64,000 bases of DNA from Uranotaenia lowii (lineage: Eukaryota > Arthropoda > Insecta > Diptera > Culicidae), in the NCBI RefSeq assembly GCF_029784155.1, contig NC_073693.1, forward strand, positions 290,070,875 to 290,134,874. The letters are read 5' to 3'. The notes beneath the pieces are model-generated. The model saw nothing but the letters and a program-made list of their open reading frames with translations, made no database searches and had not been told where the DNA came from. This document shows, piece after piece, positions 33,433 to 45,719 of the stretch. The position numbers were made by a program, and so were the translations under genes. The stretch's first letter is position 1. Every line of letters starts with the position of its first letter.

Positions 33433-34915
33433 TTCTCCAATTTCAGAAGTCTCCGAAGATACATTTTCAGAAAATTGGTCGAGTCAAGGAGAGGCATCAA
33501 CCAGCAACCCACCAGAAGAGGAACATAATCAAACCGATGATGGCCAACCAGAAGAAAATCCATCACAATCTAACAATGTTCTTTCTGCAGCAACGGATAA
33601 CATTTTAGACGACAATGACGAAGATGACGATGACACTGAAACGATTCATTCAGCGCAAACTTCCGACGATCACTTTATTCATTTCACAGAAAGACCAATA
33701 AACTTTTATAGAAACCAAATCATATTTAAAAAAGCAAGCTTTACGAGCGACTTAATTTTCAACCCCTTTCCAAAATTTCGAAGAGTGACTATAGCTAGAA
33801 AAGAATTTAATCACGACATAATACGTGACTCCATAAAGAAATTTCATGATTACAAGCAAACGGCTATATTAGCACCAGAAAATATTACCCAACTTATCCA
33901 AGATGTATACAAGGAACACTTTAATGAACACGGACACTTTGTAATGACTCAAAACTTGGTAGAAGACGTTAACTCGGACGCCCGTCAAGACGCCATTGTG
34001 AGCAAAGAACATGACAGAGCCCACAGAGGAGTCACAGAAGTAGAAAGTCAAATTAGAAGAAGTTATTTTTGGCCCAAAATGATTGAAAAAATTAAAATGG
34101 TTACAAAAATGTGTAAGATTTGCAATATGCATAAATATGAACGTAAACCTTACAACATAAAAATTTCATCAAGACCCACGACAGACAGACCTTTTGAAAG
34201 AGTTCACATGGATATTTTCCAAATTAACAAACAAAATTTTTTGTCTTTAGTTGACGCATTTTCAAAGCATGCGCAATTGATCCCTATGGATACTAAAAAT
34301 TTAACAGACGTCAAAAATGCTTTAGCACAATATTTTATGACTTTCGGAACCCCAAGACAAATCATAACTGATCACGAAACTACATTTTGTTCAATTCACT
34401 TGAAAAACTATCTCGACAATTTAAACGTTGACCTCAAATATGCATCTTGTTCAGAATCGAATGGACAAGTAGAAAAAACACATTCGACAATGATCGAGAT
34501 CATAAACACTAATAAACACAAGCACCAACACTTGAACATAACATCAATGGTTCTATTAGCTACAGCACTTTACAACAATTCAATACATTCAGCGACACAA
34601 TACTCGCCTAACGAGGTCATTTTTAGACAAAATAATATTCAAAACCCTCAACAAATTAACGAAGAATCTACTCAAATTTTCAATAAAATAAAAATTAATT
34701 TAGAAAAAGCTAAAAACAAACAAGATAAACAGAATAAGAACAGAATTGAACCACCAATCATAGAGGAAGGCAAAGAAGTATTCGTCATTCCTTACATTAG
34801 GAAAAAATTAGATCCAAGGGCAAAACCGACAAACGCTCAAGAAATTACAGATAAAACGTTCAAAAATAATAGGCGCGTTAAAAGGCACAAGAAAAACATA
34901 AAAAGACTTACATGA
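33433..34915 (+). pseudogene. pol: pol C-terminal part: integrase
   Basis: Continuation of pol after the MITE. The open frame begins at an ATG inside the MITE (33392), but only residues from about 15 onward are pol. An acidic Ser/Glu-rich linker is followed by an HHCC zinc-binding region (HDRAH near residues 207-211, CKIC at 241-244), then the catalytic core with D near 274 (VHMDIF), D near 327 (IITDHE) and E near 361 (SNGQVE). I count 33 residues between the second D and the E, against the usual 35. A basic C-terminal tail ends at 34915. It could only be translated with the N-terminal part if the MITE were absent. Confidence 0.93.
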
Positions 34916-34982
34916 CATGAAAATCATGTTTTCTAGATTATAAAAGAATAGCCAACCTTTTCTAATATCTTTTATTTTTCAG

Positions 34983-36790
34983 ATGAAATCACTTGCGATC
35001 CTACTATTTGTCTCTTCAATCACCGGGTCAACAAAATGTAACTATTTAGGAATTAGAAACCTATCAAACGACCCGATGCTTTTGTTAAAAACCGGAAACT
35101 GTAAAATCCAATCAGGGATTGTCAAAATTATACATCCGATTAACATAACCAATTTGGAATCAAACGTATACAATTTTGTAAAAATATCAAGGAAACTAGA
35201 TACAAACCATCCAATAACAAGTTTAGTTATTCAGAAAAGCAGACAGCTAGTAAATAACTTACACCTGTTGAAACCGCTGAAACCAAGAAGAAGCAAACGA
35301 TGGGACCAGATTGGAACCGCCTGGAAATGGATAGCCGGAACCCCGGATGCACACGATTTGGACATCATCAACAAAACTATGAACGAACTCATAGAACAGA
35401 ACAACCAGCAAGTCAGGATCAATTCTCTCATTGATTCCCGAATTTCGGAAATAACAGGGACGATCAACAAGCTATTGGAACATGAATCCATGGAAAACAA
35501 ATTAATAATGGAAGAAATGGATGCAGTAACCCTCCTCCTATACATGGACACGACGAATCAGATTCTAGAGCAACTAGAAAACACAATCCTGAAGACAAAA
35601 ATTGAACTGCCAAACAGTAAGCTACTATCTCTCCAAGAAATCCTCTCAATCGAAGCTATTCTCAACGAACAAGGTATCGAAACGAGATTTCCCGAGGAAG
35701 CTCTAAATTATGCTAAGCCAAAAATAGCATCAAAACACGATACTATACATACTCGAAGTCCCTAAAATCAAAGGAGACTGTGACATAATCCAACTCATCC
35801 CATTAACAGTCAACAACCATGTGATTACCAACATTCCAAATCACATAGTGAAATACAAAGAACAACTATTTCAAACCGAATACCCAGAGCAACTAGAAAA
35901 CACAATCCTGAAGACAAAAATTGAACTGCCAAACAGTAAGCTACTATCTCTCCAAGAAATCCTCTCAATCGAAGCTATTCTCAACGAACAAGGTATCGAA
36001 ACGAGATTTCCCGAGGAAGCTCTAAATTATGCTAAGCCAAAAATAGCATCAAAACACGATACTATACATACTCGAAGTCCCTAAAATCAAAGGAGACTGT
36101 GACATAATCCAACTCATCCCATTAACAGTCAACAACCATGTGATTACCAACATTCCAAATCACATAGTGAAATACAAAGAACAACTATTTCAAACCGAAT
36201 ACCCAGAAAAATTGATTCAACGCGATGTCTTTCTTAATCCCCTGAAAGATAGCTGTACTAATTCAATTATATTTGGAATAGAAGGACAATGCAAATCTGT
36301 TTTAGAAGATGCCACAAGAATCTCGTTAGTTGACAATAACAAGATTCTGATCAATAACGCAAGAGGCTCCAGATTAGAAACAGATTGTGGGCCACATAAT
36401 CGTGAGTTGCATGGCAATTTCATGCTTAAAATTTCTAACTGTAGCATTACCATAGACGGGCAGAAATTTTCTTCAGAAGAACGTGTTAGTAATACCTAAG
36501 AAATACAAGGAGCCTTTCCAAATCTTACGATGAAGTGGAATACTATTCAGGATCACAACATCTCATTAATCCACAACGAGACGATCCAGAATAGACTGAA
36601 GTTAGACTTGATCAAACTTGAACACTCTGGATTCCGAAAATTTTCGCTTACAGCTTTCGGTGGAATATCCACTAGCATAATCATTTTGATAACTCTAACC
36701 TTTCTTTGTATCATTAAGAAAAGAGTAACTATCAAAATAAGGAATAAACCACGGGAAGCAGCAGAAACCAAGAAATCAACAGACGGCTAA
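34983..36790 (+). pseudogene. env: env of the errantivirus-like element (three breaks)
   Basis: Envelope glycoprotein related to errantivirus Env and baculovirus F-type fusion proteins. The ATG lies directly after a splice acceptor. Visible parts are an N-terminal signal peptide (residues 1-19), possible N-glycosylation sites, a furin-like basic site (RRSKR, residues 102-106) and, right after it, the conserved start of the fusion subunit. At the 3' end a hydrophobic anchor (about 24 residues) with a basic cytoplasmic tail ends at 36790. The gene is broken by a net one-base shift near 35745 that ends the first frame at 35765, an exact 319-bp tandem duplication (35567-36204), and an in-frame stop at 36497-36499. 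This copy cannot make an intact Env. Confidence 0.9.
35567..36204 (+). repeat. exact 319-bp tandem duplication inside env
   Basis: 35567-35885 and 35886-36204 are identical head-to-tail copies as far as I can see. Both contain the same one-base frame shift, so the shift predates the duplication. Without that base the unit would be 318 bp, an in-frame duplication of 106 codons. Confidence 0.95.
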
Positions 36791-36824
36791 GTGTCGAGGA
36801 CGACACTTTTTCACCCCCCGGAGG

Positions 36825-37511
<687 letters not shown>

Positions 37512-38612
37512 ACGAAATTGATAGCGCCCAGGGATGAAGGGATATACATTTGATATCTTCAGCAACAATTTTCAGTTTTACATAGAGCATACTTTGAGAA
37601 TGTTTGCCGAGGGGTTCACCGATAGTGAGATAAAAATGCTCACTTTTTAGATATTCAAATAGGGGGCCTTTGATGTTTTCGACAAAGTAGTTGATCTGAT
37701 CAAAATGCATAAATTTGTAGAATATGTCAAAGTCCTATGACATCTTTCTCAGGAGTTACAGTCAAAGTAAGAAAAAATACCTTGAAAAAACAGTTTTTGA
37801 ATCTGACACGTTGTAGAATGGATAAAATGGTTAGCTGTCTTCGAAGCAAATTTGTAACAAGACAATATCTACGACTGTATCATAAATTATGATGGTTTCA
37901 GAAGTTGCTAAAGTTCTATAGATAGCATTTAAATAATGTATATTATTTGCAATTTTGGAAGTCTCGTCCAAAAGTGCACACTTTCGCAATACCACCTTTT
38001 ATATGATTATTTTTGATGATATGGAGAACTATTTCCATTTGAAATTAGCGGGAAAATCGGTGGAACTAGCAGATTTTTGAATGATTGAAAATACTCTTTT
38101 TTCTATAATACCTAATTGATTTTCACGCAATTTAGGTTGACCACTTTTTCATCCGAACACCGAACAAAGTCAAGGTATAATATTCAGTTCGGATAGAAAG
38201 CAAAACACATTTTCACTTCTGAAATATTTTTGGAGGAAAATGGTCAGGATTCGACCAGACCCAAACGAACGTCATCAGTGTTTTTGTGAGATACTCGAAC
38301 TTCAGGTAAAGAGATAATTTTGTATGGGGACCCCTCTTCCATAATTACTTCCAAATCCACGATTATTCTCAGCTAGAGACGCAATCTTTGAAATTGATGA
38401 ACCATGATCGGAAGTTTATAATTCAAGGAAATTATTTCAGAAAAATTTACTACCATTTTTGGCCTAGAATATCAATTCTACTAGCTTTAATGTCTGTTGT
38501 CGGTTTAGAAATTCAAATTTAGATAGGGTTAATAACAAATCCAAAAATGCAAAAAACATGGAGAAATTGATATAAAACAATTTTCTACCTCATTATCATC
38601 ACACAAACTTGA
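37512..38612. other. gene-less stretch after the TA array
   Basis: AT-rich, with no recognisable repeat or gene. The frame at 37501-37710 (minus) is short and partly TA-derived. Confidence 0.45.
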
Positions 38613-38803
38613 ATTTTTTTTGTTTAGATTATAGTCGTTGTTACAACTTCTTATGCATTTGCGACTTATATCAACGATGCAGTTGGCTGACTGCCATTGA
38701 AAAACTTATTCGGTACAATTATGATCAACTCTTTGGCTCGAACTCACGGACATCGGCTCAGAAAGCAACTGACTTGCCAAATGAGCTGTATCATAAGCCC
38801 ATC
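38613..38803 (-). mobile_element. tRNA-derived SINE, family 1, copy B
   Basis: Read from 38803 on the minus strand: GATGGGCTTATGATACAGCTC, A box (CAGCTCATTTGGC), GAGCCGATGTCC, B box (GAGTTCGAGCC), a body with GAATAAGTTT and GCCAACTGCATCGTTGATA, and an oligo-A tail at 38613-38622. The B box is closer to consensus than in the other copies. A short CTTGAA-type match flanks it on both sides. The plus-strand frame at 38609-38827 is its antisense shadow. Confidence 0.9.
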
Positions 38804-40113
38804 TTGAAAAATAAGAAAATTCACTGATTTGATTCAAAATAAATCAGAATAAAAGTGTCGAATCAATGTTATTTCCTGTAAGTTAATAATAAATTATTCA
38901 AAATGATGATCCTTTTTCTAATCTTGAAATTTGAAATCAATATTTTAGAAACACCAATAAAACGAATGCAAATATAAATTTTGAATATGAATGAAAACAA
39001 AAATTTTCGGACATAAGAATCAGTGCACAGAAATAAAATTCATTAAATAGATATATCACCGAATTCTAAATTTGAGCCGGTTCGTGTGGATAACAATGTG
39101 ACAAAAAAACTTTGTGAAGTGCTAGTTATAAGCAATTTTTGTATTATTAAAACGGAATCTCGGCTCCCTAGAACTAAAAAGTATGAGCCGAATCAAATAA
39201 ACAAATTATAAAAAAAACACCGAATTTTAAAATAAATTTCAGATCACGTCAAAAATTACCTGTGATAAAAAATGTAAGGGCAAAATAAAAAAAAAAATGT
39301 TAATTACTAATAATATTAATTTACATTTCTTTTCTTAATTTTCAATTGTAAATCCCTCTGTTATATCTTAAATTTGAAATTATTTTTAATCACGATTAGA
39401 AATAATTTTTTTTTCATAATTTGAAACATATTCATTTTGATCAAGAGATTTTATTCAAAACTCAAAGATGATAATTGAGTTTAATTTGATAAAAAAGAAA
39501 ATATTTATTTTTATTTCCAGAGAGTCGGTGATCGAAATCAGTGATATTTTTTTTTGATATTCAAATTCTTCTGGTTAGCAACATAAAAGTCTAAAATTTT
39601 TATATTAATTACTTTATATACTTTTTAAATTCAACACGTTCAATTCACTTTGTGATGCAAATACTTTTAAATAAACTCGACTCTCTCATTTTCGTTATCT
39701 ATTCATTTCTTTTAACTTTCCGTCCACCTATAATTTTCATCATTCTGAAATGCTCTTACTTTTCACCAATAAGGAAAATAGACGAGTAAATGAATAAATG
39801 TTACTAACGATGATCAATCTCATCATAAATTAATTATATTATTGGGATGAAAAAGATAAGTTTTTAACATTTTTGAAAAAAAAATCAATAAAAATGACTC
39901 CCCATTTGAGAAACCCTGTTTATAGAATTTAATTCATAATTCAAGAGACAGTATTTTGGTGCCTGTATTATAATGATAGATTTGGTAGATTTCGGCAACC
40001 TGAACTCAAATCTTTAGTCAGATTTTGTCTACCACAACTCGTGTTGGTGTTACGGAGTTGATAAGTTTAAAAATGAATCAGTTTTGAGTGAATTCAATCA
40101 TTCAATCATCTAC
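38804..40113. other. AT-rich gene-less stretch
   Basis: Low complexity. No open frame of note and no recognisable repeat. Confidence 0.45.
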
Positions 40114-40123
40114 ATAAAAAACT

Positions 40124-40334
40124 GATGGGCTTGTGATATAGCTCAGTTGGCAAGTCTGTTGTCTCCTGAGCCGATGTCCACGAGTTCAAGCCCAAGAGCA
40201 AACATCGAATCGGATAAGTTTATCAATAACGATCCGCCAACTGTAACGTTGATAAAGTCGCGAATGCCATAAAGATGGTAAAACGACTATAATCAAAACA
40301 AAAAAAAAAAATAAAAAAAAAATAAAAAAAAAAA
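40124..40334 (+). mobile_element. tRNA-derived SINE, family 1, copy A, with target duplication
   Basis: Head GATGGGCTTGTGATA, A box TAGCTCAGTTGG (40139-40150), B box GAGTTCAAGCC (40182-40192), a unique body (GATAAGTTTATCAATAACG ... GACTATAATC) and an A-rich tail. The 10-mer ATAAAAAACT is present just before (40114-40123) and just after (40335-40344), a perfect target-site duplication. Pol III boxes show the tRNA origin. Mobilisation would need a LINE in trans; a partner cannot be named from this window. Confidence 0.93.
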
Positions 40335-40507
40335 ATAAAAAACTAATTCTGAGTTTGCTAGTTATTATACTTAATTCAATTAAAGAATATTATTTTGATG
40401 CCGATGGATGAAAAAAAGTAAGATTCTGCAGTTTTTTTAATTAAGAATAACAAAATATATTTGACATTTCTGAAGAAAGTTAAAAAAGGTTTTATTTTAT
40501 TTTACGA

Positions 40508-40830
40508 ATTTTTTGCAGTCTGTAGAACGATTTGATTTTTGCTTTAAAAAATATCTTAAATTAAATTTAGTTAAAGCTTCTTTGAAAATTTCCTAAAACT
40601 TTATTCATTTAAAGAATTTTTAAAAGAAAATAAAAAGAAAATTTCTTTCGCTTTTTTGCAGAAGTCAAAATTACTTGCAGCAATGGGGAAAGCTGCTTAA
40701 AACCTTTATTTTAATTTTTGATTTTTTTTTACCATTTTCGAAAGTTCCAGGGCACATAAATTAATTAAAATAAGCTCTAAAATTCTTTGCGCCTCATAAA
40801 AATGGTAATTTTGTGGTGTTGTGTAATTTA
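40508..40830 (+). repeat. dispersed AT-rich repeat, copy 3
   Basis: Aligns with 7205-7640 (GCAGTCTGTAGAACGATTTG, AAGCTTCTTTGAAA, GCAGAAGTCAAAAT, AAAGCTGCTT, TTTGCGCCTC). Non-coding. Confidence 0.6.
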
Positions 40831-42702
40831 TTAAACCCATAAAATAAAATTGAGGCTGAAATTGGTTTCTTGAAGAGCATTTCATATCACATTATAATTT
40901 GAAATGATTCCCATGAGTCAATTCAAAAGGTTTATTTAATTGCAAATCGAAATTGATAATTTTTAATAACTTTCAATTTGTAAACGTCATATATTGTCGT
41001 AGAAAGAAACTTCTTAGACCTAGAGTGATATATGACTGAATACCGACGGAGGCCAACCAATTTTCAGACATGTTTGTTAACACTTATTTTTAAACTCCTT
41101 TTAGGATCAAGTAATTTCAGGTTAAAACGGTAAATTTATTCCTTGAACTGAAAATTTTCAAAATCTCCATCCTTCCTCCCCTCGTTCGCACGGCCTTGGC
41201 TATTGGACTAAAACGACACTGTTTAGGTTTATTCAGAAACGAATGCTATTTCTTTTATTTCTTTAAATCGCATTTTGCGTAATGATTTGGAAAAATGAAT
41301 ATCAAAATCCCTAAAATATTGGAAAAATTAAAGCGTGAATTTTCATATCCTTCTTATAGAATGATTCAAATTTTGGTAATATTTCTGAAACAAAGAAAAA
41401 TGGTAAATGCATTTACTCAATCCTCAGTAAGTGCTTAAAGTTATCTAAAGGATATTTGGCATTTAAATAAGTTGATACAATAAAAATTTAGGTTTTCGAA
41501 CACACTTTTCACCCAACTGTTAAATCAGTATGTTTACATTTGGTGCATTTGTCCTATTAAAAATTTCCTACCGATTCCTTTTTTCGGTTAAGCTAATTTT
41601 GTTTGAAATCCACAGATTCCAATAGAACGCAGAATACCACAACCAAATTCAGCAGAATTTAATCAAAACGGTTTGATACTTTTTTTTCTCGGCTCGAATC
41701 AGCAGGTGGCCATCGTGGTCGGATTCCAGACTTTGGAAGAAAATGTGAGCAGGGTGTGAGAGTTTGATGTTTTGTTTTCCACTTCAGGGAGGTGATGAAC
41801 TGGTTAATAAATTAGTATTTTTGCTGGATTGCATCCCGCCTCTTCCCGCCTCTTCGAACGTCCGCCCGTATTTCTAATGCTGGACGTTATCTTTTCAGCA
41901 AAGCAAATTCCGCCCGAAACTAACTGCCATTGCGCGCTCGCTTAGAATTTGCTCAGCTGTCCGCGGGATGATCTCAAACGCCCGGAAAGAAAAATGTTCG
42001 GATGCTAATTTATTGGATCGTTATGAAAATGAGCTGTTTTCCACGATGAGTTTTTCCTCTAAACATCGGCTTCTCAATCTCTCTCTGGTTTTTTTTTTCG
42101 AACCACCAAACGATGGGAGGCAACACTTTTGTTTACAATTGCAGCCGTGGCCGGAGATGATTTCTTGTTTGCGTTGTTTGATATCTGACGATGGGTAAAC
42201 AAAGTCGCTTCAAATTTGAACCAAGCGATCTGGGCTAGGATTTTTTTTCTGGTTGCTTCATACTGCTTTTGGTTGGCCACCGGTTTTTGGATTGCCACCA
42301 CTTTGGGTCGTTTTTTTTTGCTTTCTTCTTAAGTGGATGCTTTGGTATTCATTGGACGATCTGGAGCTGTTTTCTCACGATTCGCAAATTAGTTGGAATC
42401 GGTGTTGGCGGGTGAGCGAGGAAAAAAAGAGCTAATCAAACGGATTGCAATTAGGTTTTGAGTAATTCTTGAAAATGAACGTGAATTGTTTATTGGAAAC
42501 TTTCAACTGGCACATTCTTTTAGGGAAAGCTTGAAGTGAAAAGTTCAAAAAAGACTCCCCTATACAAAAATTGTTCTAGTTTTTGAAGAGAAGTGTTTCG
42601 TGAAAATTTTGTATCTGAGGAAGTAGAATAGGTTAATACATTATAGATCAATAGTGCGGGACATTCTTATATAAATAGGTTAGTATTTATAAAGTTTAAA
42701 AC
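40831..42702. other. gene-less stretch, GC-richer at 41700-42450
   Basis: A C-rich piece near 41165-41200 resembles the G/C-tract repeat family. The GC-richer part has overlapping frames (41968-42198, 42074-42301, 42253-42435) with no recognisable domain and is probably single-copy non-coding DNA. Confidence 0.45.
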
Positions 42703-43140
42703 ATGGGTGGCCAAACAATAGCCCGCGGGCCACGGCTGTTTTTTTGTGGCCCACGAAATTATTTTCAGATTGAAAACATGAAAATCTTAAATTTATTTAG
42801 GAGTTGACGATTTTACTTGGTTTCTGTGGAGTTGCAGTTTGTCCAAATCTGTATTAATCATTCAAGAAATCGATACAAAAGTTGGAGAAAAACCTGTATA
42901 TTTTTGTAATTTCCAATATTTGACACATGAACTGTACTTTCTAATATGCGATGAATTTTCTATATTTGATTACCTCTTATCATTATTCTAATAGCGATGA
43001 AGCTGTTAAATAGGTGCAAATTCCAACTAGTATTTTGACAGGTTTGTGAAGGTTATATGGAGAGAGTAGTATAATATAAATAGGATAAATAGGATAAATA
43101 GGTTTTTTTTATGTAGCGGCCCACCACACTCTCCACACCA
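42703..43140 (+). mobile_element. hAT-like fragment, GCCCGCGGGCC type, copy 1
   Basis: Starts ATGGGTGGCCAAACAATAGC, then GCCCGCGGGCCAC and TGTGGCCCACGAAAT, the terminal pattern of hAT elements common in animal genomes. A related sequence (GCGGCCCACCACA) occurs near 43117-43130. The first about 30 bp match 63308-63337. No transposase is seen. Confidence 0.55.
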
Positions 43141-43150
43141 CACATGTATT

Positions 43151-43178
43151 AGCAGAGGGCTCGATTGAGCCCTCTGCT
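43151..43178. repeat. 12-bp GC-rich hairpin
   Basis: AGCAGAGGGCTC (43151-43162) and GAGCCCTCTGCT (43167-43178) are perfect complements around a GATT loop. It is very GC-rich for this neighbourhood. Confidence 0.8.
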
Positions 43179-44140
43179 TATGGACGCTTCTTTTTCAGCA
43201 TGTCTGGCAGCAAAAGGAATTAAAATGCTATGCACGAGCAAAATTTTTCTCATGCTGAGAACGAAGTAATAGATAAATTAAACTAACTAACACTTTGTTT
43301 TTGAACGTGGAACGGGAATTGGTTTCTTTTAATTCGTTAGGTAAGAAAGGAGTTATATTGAGACCAATGAAAGCAATTCTTTTAGTTATTATTACAGTCG
43401 AGAAATGAATATTTTGGATGATTGTTGTTGAGTGTAGAGGTTCATATTGATGGGCGGAAAGATTAACTTTTTCATAGCATTTGTGCAAATCTTCTCTATT
43501 TTTAACATTATCTAGTTTAGATTTTACACCTTTTTCAAAAGTATAACGCCATTTTTGCCAGGCCATGAGATAATATATATAATCTCATGTCAAGCAAATC
43601 TTGAGAGTCTCGGAGTTTGGTGAGTTTGTTCATCTTGAATTATTATATTTGAAGATCTACCATTTATGGAGAAAAAGGGTCAATAACTGTGGAGTCGCAT
43701 TTTCTAAAAGCAAGTTTTTTGAAAAATAATTCCTGCTTGGTTGAGGTTTCTTTGAAGACCACTTTAATTGATACAAAGGGGATCCATTTTATTTTTGTTA
43801 CAAAATAATCTACCAGCAAACTCAATCTGGTTTTCATCATGAAGGTTAGTACCAAATTTTCGAGCGATTTTGCAAATGACATTAATCGTAATTTTACTCT
43901 TGACAAGTGACTCTTATCATCATGTCATTTTTAGAGATCGAATTTTTACTCACTTTGTCCAACTGATTTTCCAGCTTTGCAACTTTGCCGGACAAAAATG
44001 ATTACGTTTTTTTAGTTCATCAGGAATATGATTTCAATCTTCAAATTTTTAAAATCTTTTTGGTAAGTGTCAAATTTTGAAGACAAGAATCCTTTGGATG
44101 TTTCTATAGCCGCGGTTTCTGTTTGAAAATATGATTATAA
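43179..44140. other. AT-rich gene-less stretch
   Basis: Minus-strand frames at 43228-43566 (112 residues) and 43664-43906 (80 residues) lie close together but have no domain I recognise. They could be remnants of one decayed coding region. Confidence 0.4.
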
Positions 44141-44144
44141 AGTT

Positions 44145-44225
44145 TAGCCGCAGCATGTGGCGTAGAGGATAGCCTTTAAGTCATCTAAGCCAGCGGGTAT
44201 GAGATCGAATCCCGGTCACGGCATA
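44145..44225 (+). mobile_element. tRNA-like SINE head, family 2
   Basis: TGGCGTAGAGGATAGCC resembles an A box/D arm and GATCGAATCCCGG a B box/T arm. The ends GCCG and CGGC could pair as an acceptor stem. The spacing suits a tRNA or tRNA-derived SINE. I see no clean anticodon arm or tail, so I favour a SINE fragment over a working tRNA gene. Confidence 0.5.
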
Positions 44226-44759
44226 CACAGTACATTTTCTTTGGATTTGGTGGTTTTAGCATTTGTAATGTGCTAGCTATCATATCCTCGAAAGATGAAC
44301 GCTTAGAGTTTAGAAAAAGGAATATCTTCGAGTAAACATTAGTGTCTTTGAGATCCTGCATTTTGAATTGATGAAGCTAGTTCAGTTTTGTAACTATCAA
44401 TAATCGATGTTTGGTTAACTTTTAGATTTATAATTTTAAAATAAATTTCTGAACAAAAATAATAACTGATCTTTCATTTTTTGTAAATCGCTGCCAATTA
44501 TTTAACGACATCTGAATTGGGCATTTGTACGCACATTTGAGAAGTTAGTTGACCTTTTTTCAGGACACTCGCGAGCGATACATATCATCACATTATTTTC
44601 TTTGTCCTTCTTTAAAGGTAAAGTTACTAACGAGCTTTGATCACCGCTGATTCTTATTGGCTTTTCTAGTTGATGCTTTTCGGTGAATTTGAAATCAAAT
44701 AAATACAATTCTTTTTACGTTTCGGCCTACTACCTTCAGTCATCCTCAGAAAAGATTTG
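44226..44759. other. AT-rich gene-less stretch
   Basis: A short minus-strand frame at 44502-44708 is unrecognised. Nothing else is visible. Confidence 0.4.
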
Positions 44760-44816
44760 TGCTTCCTGAACAGCTGTCTTACTTGATCTTCAAGTAAGAC
44801 AGCCGTTCAAGAAGCA
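44760..44816. repeat. 27-bp near-perfect hairpin
   Basis: TGCTTCCTGAACAGCTGTCT... (44760-44786) pairs with 44790-44816 with about two mismatches and a 3-base loop. It is preceded by ACGTTTCGGCC...CATCCTCAGAAAAG, a pattern that looks like the end of a small repetitive element. Confidence 0.75.
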
Positions 44817-45189
44817 TGCGAAGCACTTGAAAAGCCAATAAAGGTAAAGTTAGACATCACAACAGTAGACAGAAGTGAAAATTAATTTTTTTTTATTTTG
44901 AAAAATTGTAATACCATGAAAAAAACAAAACCCAGCGACTTGAATCTTAAATCAACACCAATACATTTGACATAACTATTGATTCAAATCCAAATTCAAT
45001 TTGGTCTGTATAAACGCAGATGCTATTTTAGTGGATAAATGTTTATATTTTAGTAATAAAAATTATAATTTTGTCTGAGACACAAGCTCTCGATAAATTT
45101 TCTTTTTTTTAATCAATCCAAGTAGAATCAGTAGAAACCTGTACTGAACCTCATGTATCTGTCTTCATACATACCTGTATATTTTTGAA

Positions 45190-45560
45190 CCGGACAAATC
45201 CCGGCTAATTAATCTTAAAACCTGGCAACCCTGGCGAAACCGGGCATTTCATTTCAAAATTGTCGACCAAAACCCGACAAATAACCGGGCAAATTTGACA
45301 AACCCTAGGAATTACTAATAAAGAAAAGAAAATGTTGAAAAAAAATATCTTTAAAATTTATCAGCAGATTTTAAATAGTATTTTAGCTTTAAAAAACTTT
45401 CATTATTATTTTAATGAAACATGCTCAAATAATTTCGTTTCGTTCGCAAAAAAAAAAAATACATTACAATCTGTTTTTAACATTTGACTTGAGAATGAGA
45501 ATAAACCCGGGCAAAATTCGGGCTTTTAAAAAATCCGGGCATACGGGCCGTACCGGACTT
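45190..45560 (-). repeat. CCCGG-rich element fragment
   Basis: Carries CGGACAAATCCCGGC, CCTGGCAACCCTGGCG, CGGGCATTTC, CCGGGCAAATTTG, CCCGGGCAAAATTCGGGC and ATCCGGGCATACGGGCC, the diagnostic motifs of the element at 20552-21330 on the opposite strand. Ends are decayed. Confidence 0.55.
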
Positions 45561-45719
45561 TTCCCAAATTTTATATTAAACAAGCTGATCCCATAAGAGC
45601 TCCGTTTCGCTTTCAATTTAGAATATATCATGGACAGTTTGACTGAATGTCAAGTCAATTGCCAGGAATTTTACAGATGCATTCCGACTGCATTGTTAAG
45701 CAATAATTGTAAAAATGTT

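Larger units (their letters stand above)
28562..34982 (+). other. predicted intron for the spliced env mRNA
   Basis: A consensus donor, GAG|GTAAGTG, sits in the leader (exon ends at 28561). A branch-like CTAAT, a T-rich tract and the acceptor TTTTTCAG|ATG end at 34982, one base before the env ATG. Errantivirus env is translated from a spliced subgenomic RNA, and these are the only two strong sites in the expected places. Splicing would remove the leader repeats, gag and pol. Use of the sites is inferred. Confidence 0.75.

Noticed and set aside
35821..36084. A separate 87-residue gene in the env region
   Set aside because: It starts late in the first duplicated unit and runs into the second; it is a by-product of the duplication and frameshift.
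40124..40334. Functional tRNA gene
   Set aside because: A and B boxes are present but the region is followed by a SINE body and A-rich tail, is flanked by a target duplication, and has two more copies in the window.
43228..43906. Decayed host gene from two minus-strand frames
   Set aside because: No recognisable domain or link between the two frames; composition is like the surrounding AT-rich DNA.
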